DNA from: Cryptomeria japonica
Lineage: Eukaryota; Streptophyta; Pinopsida; Cupressales; Cupressaceae
DNA: 64,000 nucleotides
Direction: 5' to 3'
Assembly (NCBI RefSeq): GCF_030272615.1
Contig: NC_081414.1
Coordinates: forward strand, 783,844,119 to 783,908,118
The notes beneath the pieces are model-generated. The model ran no database searches, was not told where the DNA came from, and was given only the letters and a program-made list of their open reading frames with translations. Shown one piece after another: positions 58,901 to 64,000 of this stretch (the first letter of the stretch is position 1; each line of letters begins with the position of its first letter). Position numbers and translations under genes: made by a program.

Positions 58901-60427
58901 CAAATTCAATTGTTCCCCATTTTGTTACATATAAAATCTACACCCAAAGATTGAATTTATAGAATGGAAAGAGCTCCAAAACCACCAATAAAGAATCTTC
59001 ATTACTCATTACCACAACCCTTGGAATTCCTCTATTGAACTTAAAAAGACATTAGTTTAGCTTCCAATACATTCACTCCAACATGGACACCTATACTAGA
59101 AAGATAAACATTACATTAAATGTAATAAATGACCAGAAACCAAGAGACATCAATAGCCTCTTCTATGCTCCCACTTGGAGAATCCCATAGGTAACTCTTT
59201 TTATACTTTCTTAAGTAATTAAGCATCTTATTTTAGACATCCATAAGTGGGGAAAATAATATTAAAGATTTGTATTCATAAAACCCATTTATCACTACTA
59301 GTGTAACCCATCACCCCTTATGAATGTATTACAAACAATGGTGATATTTAAATATTAGAATTATTTTCATAGTACATCCTAAGGGTCTTAGGAACATTAT
59401 AATGATGTTGGAACCATGCCATAGGGTTTACAAGGCAGATGGCACCTTAATCCTAACAATAACTTTATAAACTTTTGTATAGATGACAATGAGGTGGATA
59501 GTTTTCCCTCTTCCAATTTTTTTTCTACTCATGTTCACAAATTTTGGCACAATAGGATGATATTATTAGCACATTTCTAATTTATCTTCCTCTTAGAGAT
59601 AAATGATTGTTGAATCCTTCTTTCTTATCTCCTAAATTTTTCCCCCTCATATGAGTAATCTAGTACAAGAGGACCATATACATGGCATTGATAACCCTCA
59701 TCCTAACACATTGATGAAGAGATATGTTCACTTCTCTCATAGAAAATATTCTACTTATCATGATGTTTTAGTGCAATAGGATTTTATCCACTACCTATAT
59801 ATATCATGTCACCTTATATTACTTAAAGTAAATTTGAAACTTTTAAGCATGAACACAACTCCTACCCTCCAAAAAATTGAAATACTTATAATTTTATTAT
59901 TTGATAAAGAAGGATTCCCTTTCTAACATTACTTCTTAATTGAGCATAAATGATGCTAGTAAAGATATGCATCCTCAAAAAAAAAAAATTATTCCTTCTT
60001 TGTCCATTTGTCCTTTTTGTGAACCATAATATGACTACACAACCCATTTTAGTGGGGTTTGTAGTGTGATTCCTTCTTCATCAAAGATAGGAGCACATTA
60101 ACATGTTGTTTTTCACATGCTTTCTAAAAAACAATATAATGGAGATGGTGTTTCGCATTTAGAACAAGGAATTAGAGAATTAATAGAAATTATGTAGCAT
60201 TTATCATTTATTCAACCTCTTTCCTTACAAGGGTATGCATTGTATTAGTCATCATTGCAATTGTGGAGATAAAAACACCAACATAGGGTTTAACATAAGC
60301 AAGCTATACAACACAGCTATTTTTCCCTTTTTGCTATGTGTGCAAGTGTAGCTCCAATAATGACAAAGTTCCAAAATAGTATAGAAGATAGTTAAAAGCA
60401 TTGCTAGATTTCAAATGGATGAAAATT
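58901..60427. other. Intergenic, no gene recognised
   Basis: The region is AT-rich without a supported frame. A copy of dispersed repeat R lies near 60240-60420. A ten-base A-run lies near 59980. Confidence 0.5.
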
Positions 60428-61500
60428 TGTGAGCTAGGATGGCCAACAAACTTAGAGGGGGGGGGGGGGGGGGTGAATCAGTTGTCTAATAAATTCAAAC
60501 TAAAAACAACTCAACCAACTTAATGCTTAATACCGGTAAACCAGTTAAGTATGCCGGTAGACAGTGTTAACAGTTAATTGCTATACCGGTAAACATTAAT
60601 GCGTGAAACATAAACACAAAGTCATCCACAACACATAACACAAATATTTGTACGTGGAAACCCTGTAAGGGGAAAAACCATGGTGGGAAACCTTACCCAC
60701 AATCAGATGATACTACTGCAGATAGTAAGTGTACATAAATGGGGTCTGCACATGCAAGAAGGCCAACAGCCTAGAGCTCACTGCTCAATCACAAAATGGG
60801 AGTCACACTGACTACAGTTGGATGATTAAATCCAATAAGAATGTACTGCACAAAATAGCATCTTCATATGCTGGATTCAGTACCGGTGTAATGTTGATAT
60901 GCTTCCACAAAAACCTAGCTTCTCCTTCAAATGATGTCTTCGTGTATAGCTCTGCTTAATCTCGCATATACCTTCACTTAGTTCTTTTTCGCATTCCACA
61001 TTCAATCTTACAAATAAGATCTTACATTTATACCATAACCTAAGACCAATTTTAGTAGGTCGGCTCTACAAGATATTACAATAAAACATTTTACAAATAA
61101 TATAATATCCGATGCAATAACCGATTAAACATGTTGGCTTAAAGCATTTACAACAATAATAAATCATCTCCATAGCGTGCCATGTTGATCTGGAAAAGCT
61201 AAACCTGTCGGTGTAACCCTAGGTAACCTTGGACCTATTTGCTAGTAAAAGCAAATATGCAAATATGATTATACCAATGATTAATTCTTCAAAACAAAGT
61301 GTCCACACAATGTCTTTGACATTACCAAGTGTCTTCCATATCATTCCAAGTGTCGGTGATCATTATATCCTGTCGGTGAACCATATACCAGTAACTGTGC
61401 AATAGTTACTTGTTTGCCGATGAATGTTGTTGGATCTCCAGAGTGCTAGTGTTTTAGTAGGTGTTGACATCAATGACAAAACCTTACCAAAATACCAACA
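60428..61500 (-). repeat. LTR of the E subfamily beside element J
   Basis: It ends AATACCAACA at 61500 and matches the E LTRs (19701-20755) motif for motif, with a run of 17 Gs at 60457-60473. The first 30 bases are diverged. Its sense is minus, opposite to the plus-strand gag-pol that begins at 61501. The flanks AAATT and ACATT match at four of five bases, so it may be a solo LTR insertion followed by loss of flanking sequence. Confidence 0.7.
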
Positions 61501-63776
61501 ACATTTACATCATCCACCAACAAGCAATATTGGAAAGTTTTGTATACAAAGGAATTGGATGATATGAAGAGAGAAGATGCAAAATTTGAGAAACTTGAAG
61601 CCCTATTTTCTAGAAGAGCACCTAAAAGACCGATAGGAAGTAAGTATGAAGGAAAATCACCTTTTAAATGTTTTGCATGTAAAAAGTTAGGTCATTTTGC
61701 ATCTAGATGCCCTGAAAGAAATTCAAGATTTGAAGAAAGAGATAGAGATCTTTTAAGCCTAACCCTAGATATTAGAACAAGAATAAGTACAACAAAAACA
61801 AAGATAAATCATGTTACTTTGCGGATGAGGAAGGTGCGATTGATTCTAATGATGAACCAGTGCAAGACTCTGCTAGTGGCTCTAGCAAAGGAAAGAAATG
61901 GGTGTTCGTGGCTATCAAGGAAGATGATCTGACACTGGAAGAGAATGTACCTGAAGAAATGGCCCTTGCTGATAAAATTGAAGATAAGGATGAATGGGTA
62001 ATTGACAGTGGATGTTCACATCATATGACTGGAGATAAAAGGAAGTTTCTATCTTTACAATAATTTGATGGTGGTCTGGTTAGATTTGGAGATGACAAAG
62101 CATGCATGATCAAAGGAAGAGGAACTATATCATTAGATGGTAAGCACAATACTAATAATGTTTATTATGTTGAAGGTTTAAGGCATAATATTTTGAGTGT
62201 AGGACAGTAGGTGGATAAAGAATTTCAATTACAATTCAAGGATGGAAAGTGCAAAATTATTAATAGATCCAGATTGGAGATTGCAACCGGTACTCAGGGA
62301 AAAGGTAATATATTTCATTTGAATTATGGTGAGAAGACATGTTTGATTACACAAATTGATGAGAGTTGGCTTTGGCATAAAAGGCTATGCCATGTGAATT
62401 TTTATTGCATGGTAAAGATCAGTTCAACTAAGGCAGTTAGAGATATACCTAAGATTGTGAAGCCCTATAATCTGGTATGTAAAAAATGTCAAATGGGAAA
62501 ACAGGTCAGAACCTCTTTTAAGAGTGTACAAGAAAAATCTAATGATGTTCTTGATCTTATTCATACTAATTCATGTGGTCCTGCTAGAATTAAAAATTTT
62601 CAAGGTGATAGATGTTTTATGCTAATCATTGATGATTATTCTAGAATGATGTGGGTTACTTTTCTAAGGGAAAAATTTGAGGCTTTTGAAAAGTTTAAAA
62701 TCTTTAAAGCTAAGGTTAAAACTAAGACTAGATTGAAGATTAAGTGGTTAAGGTCAGATCATGGTGGAGAATTCACATCCGGTGAGTTTACTAACTTTTG
62801 TGAGAAGCATGGCATAAGGAGAGAATTTTCTGCTCCCTGGACACCTCAATAGAATGGAGTTGTGGAAAGAAAGAACATAACTATCTTAGATGCTGCTAGA
62901 ACCATGATGATGGAAACTAATCTACCTCATATCTATTGGAGAGAGGTAGTTAGCACAATAGTTTATACACTCAATAGAGTTCATATCAAAGGAGTAACCG
63001 GTAAGACACCTTATGAGTTATGGTTTGGCAATACACCTACAGTTATGGTTACAAGTGAGAAATTGACAAGGAAAGATGAATCAACACTGGTAAATCCTAC
63101 AAGATACAAGTCTATGATTGGAGGTCTGCTATATTTGACTTAGACTATACCAAATATAATTAATGTTGTTTGCATTGCATCGAGATATCAAAGTGATCCT
63201 AGAGAAAATCATGAGAATGCGATGAAAAGGATTTTTAGATACTTTCAAGGAACATCTGAATATAGTTTGTGGTACCCTAAAGATGATGAATTTATTTTAT
63301 GTGCATATACAAATGTAGATCGGGTAGGTGATGTTGATGACCGGAAAAGTACTTTGGGTGGAGCTTTCTTTCTTGGAAAGAAACTTATTTCATGGATCAG
63401 AAAGAAACAATCATGTACTTCTCTATCTACTGCTGAAGTTGAGTATGTTGCTACTGCTACTAACTGTACACAAGTTATATGTATGAAGCAAATATTGAAG
63501 GACATAAAAGTGCATTGCAATGGACCAATATTTGTTCACTGTGATAACTCTGTTACTATAGACATATCAAAGAATCTGATATCTTACTCTAAGACAATGC
63601 ACATATCTATCAAGTAAAAAATTTTGAAGGAAAAGGTGGAAGAAAATGAAGTTAGATTGGTTTATGTGAACACTAAAGAGAATATTGTAGACATCTTCAC
63701 TAAACTTTTGCCTAAAGAATCATTTGAGTACCTTGGAGACAAATTAGGGGTTTATGGCCCTCTGGTAGAGAACTGA
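61501..63776 (+). pseudogene. Element J Copia gag-pol with reverse transcriptase deleted
   Basis: It begins inside gag (counterpart of E near 24620) with no start codon. An intact knuckle CFACKKLGHFASRC (about 61672-61713) is followed by a frameshift near 61790 and protease DSGCSHHM (about 62004). The integrase zinc region (LWHKRLCHVNF, CKKCQMGK) and core (TNSCGP, GDRCFM, DHGGEF) run to PYELWFGNTPTV near 63040. The frame then jumps straight to MVTSEKLTRKDES, a block that lies after the reverse transcriptase core in A and E. About 1.27 kb is missing, including the YVDD-type motif. RNase H (YTNVDRVGDVDDRKST, where the usual TDA-W is altered) follows to the stop at 63774-63776. Further stops lie near 62060, 62208, 62850, 63141 and 63615. 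It is a dead copy of the E subfamily. Confidence 0.88.
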
Positions 63777-64000
63777 TTGATGCTATTTGGCATCAGTCCG
63801 ATATGCATTATTGGAGATATTATTCATTCTGAATTGATGTGGTGATGCTACTACTCAGGGGGGTAGTTAGTCTTGTGATTCAGTGGTTTTTTATTTTCCT
63901 TTGATATTTATGTCAAATTTCTGGCATTGATGTCAAAGGGGAGAGATATTCATGTAAAAAACTTAAGGAGATATATACATTAGTGGGAGAGATTTGCAAA
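63777..64000 (+). other. Element J 3' untranslated region, runs off the window
   Basis: It holds GCTACTACTCAGGGGGGTAG (63847-63866), a counterpart of the hairpin in A and E, and then 'ctggcattgatgtcaaagg' with GGGGAGAGA at 63938-63946. By comparison with C this is the upstream polypurine tract, so the 3' LTR should lie beyond 64000. Confidence 0.6.

Noticed and set aside
60457-60473. G-quadruplex
   Set aside because: It is a single homopolymer without three further separated G-runs nearby. It could fold only between molecules or by slippage, so I report it as a homopolymer only.

Overview
The window is repeat-dominated nuclear DNA of a seed plant, and a large-genome gymnosperm is the most likely source. 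The evidence is dense nesting of long LTR retrotransposons, heavily decayed coding frames with nonsense changes that often look like C-to-T/G-to-A transitions, and one plant-specific S-receptor-kinase (G-type lectin) gene fragment. The species cannot be fixed from the sequence. I see no intact host gene, tRNA, rRNA or CRISPR array. I name the elements A to L for reference.

Layout. (1) 1-67 is a scrap of Ty1/copia gag. (2) 68-6990 is element I (minus strand), an LTR element with no protease, integrase or reverse transcriptase; it encodes a coiled-coil/zinc-knuckle protein (ORF1) and a long unfamiliar protein (ORF2). (3) 6991-29220 is a nest. The outer Gypsy-type gag/protease element F was split by Copia element C (7954-27914, target duplication AACAT). 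C was itself hit by the gag-only element D (13587-19535) and by the minus-strand Copia element E (19701-26373). (4) 29221-36567 is mostly unannotatable AT-rich DNA with two small tandem arrays, a dispersed repeat, an S-receptor-kinase pseudogene fragment (33082-33498) and a lone LTR K. (5) 36568-48281 is a second nest: non-autonomous Copia-like element B (gag, protease and a novel acidic frame), whose 5' LTR was split by Copia element A (36659-44322, target duplication TGAGA). A is the best-preserved element here. (6) 48926-55744 is element G, a second and more complete member of the F family. (7) 55748-57798 is element H, a second copy of the ORF1 type seen in I. (8) 58331 onward holds the LTR start of a minus-strand element L, and 60428-64000 holds an LTR followed by Copia gag-pol J with most of reverse transcriptase deleted; J runs off the window.

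How the parts relate. A, C, E and J are potential sources of copia-type integrase, reverse transcriptase and RNase H. B, D, F, G, I and H carry structural or unknown genes only and would need enzymes supplied in trans. The LTRs of A, C, E, I, J and K share a C/G homopolymer run near one end. The 3' regions of A, E and J share a second polypurine tract and a G-rich element beside short inverted repeats, and A has a clear hairpin there. This fits one set of related Copia lineages. Relative age by nesting and LTR divergence is F older than C, C older than D and E, and B older than A.

The strongest candidates for something undescribed are the I/H family (two proteins, no enzymes), element B's protease-linked acidic frame, and the altered protease motif shared by F and G. 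All identifications are by reading motifs; no database search was possible.
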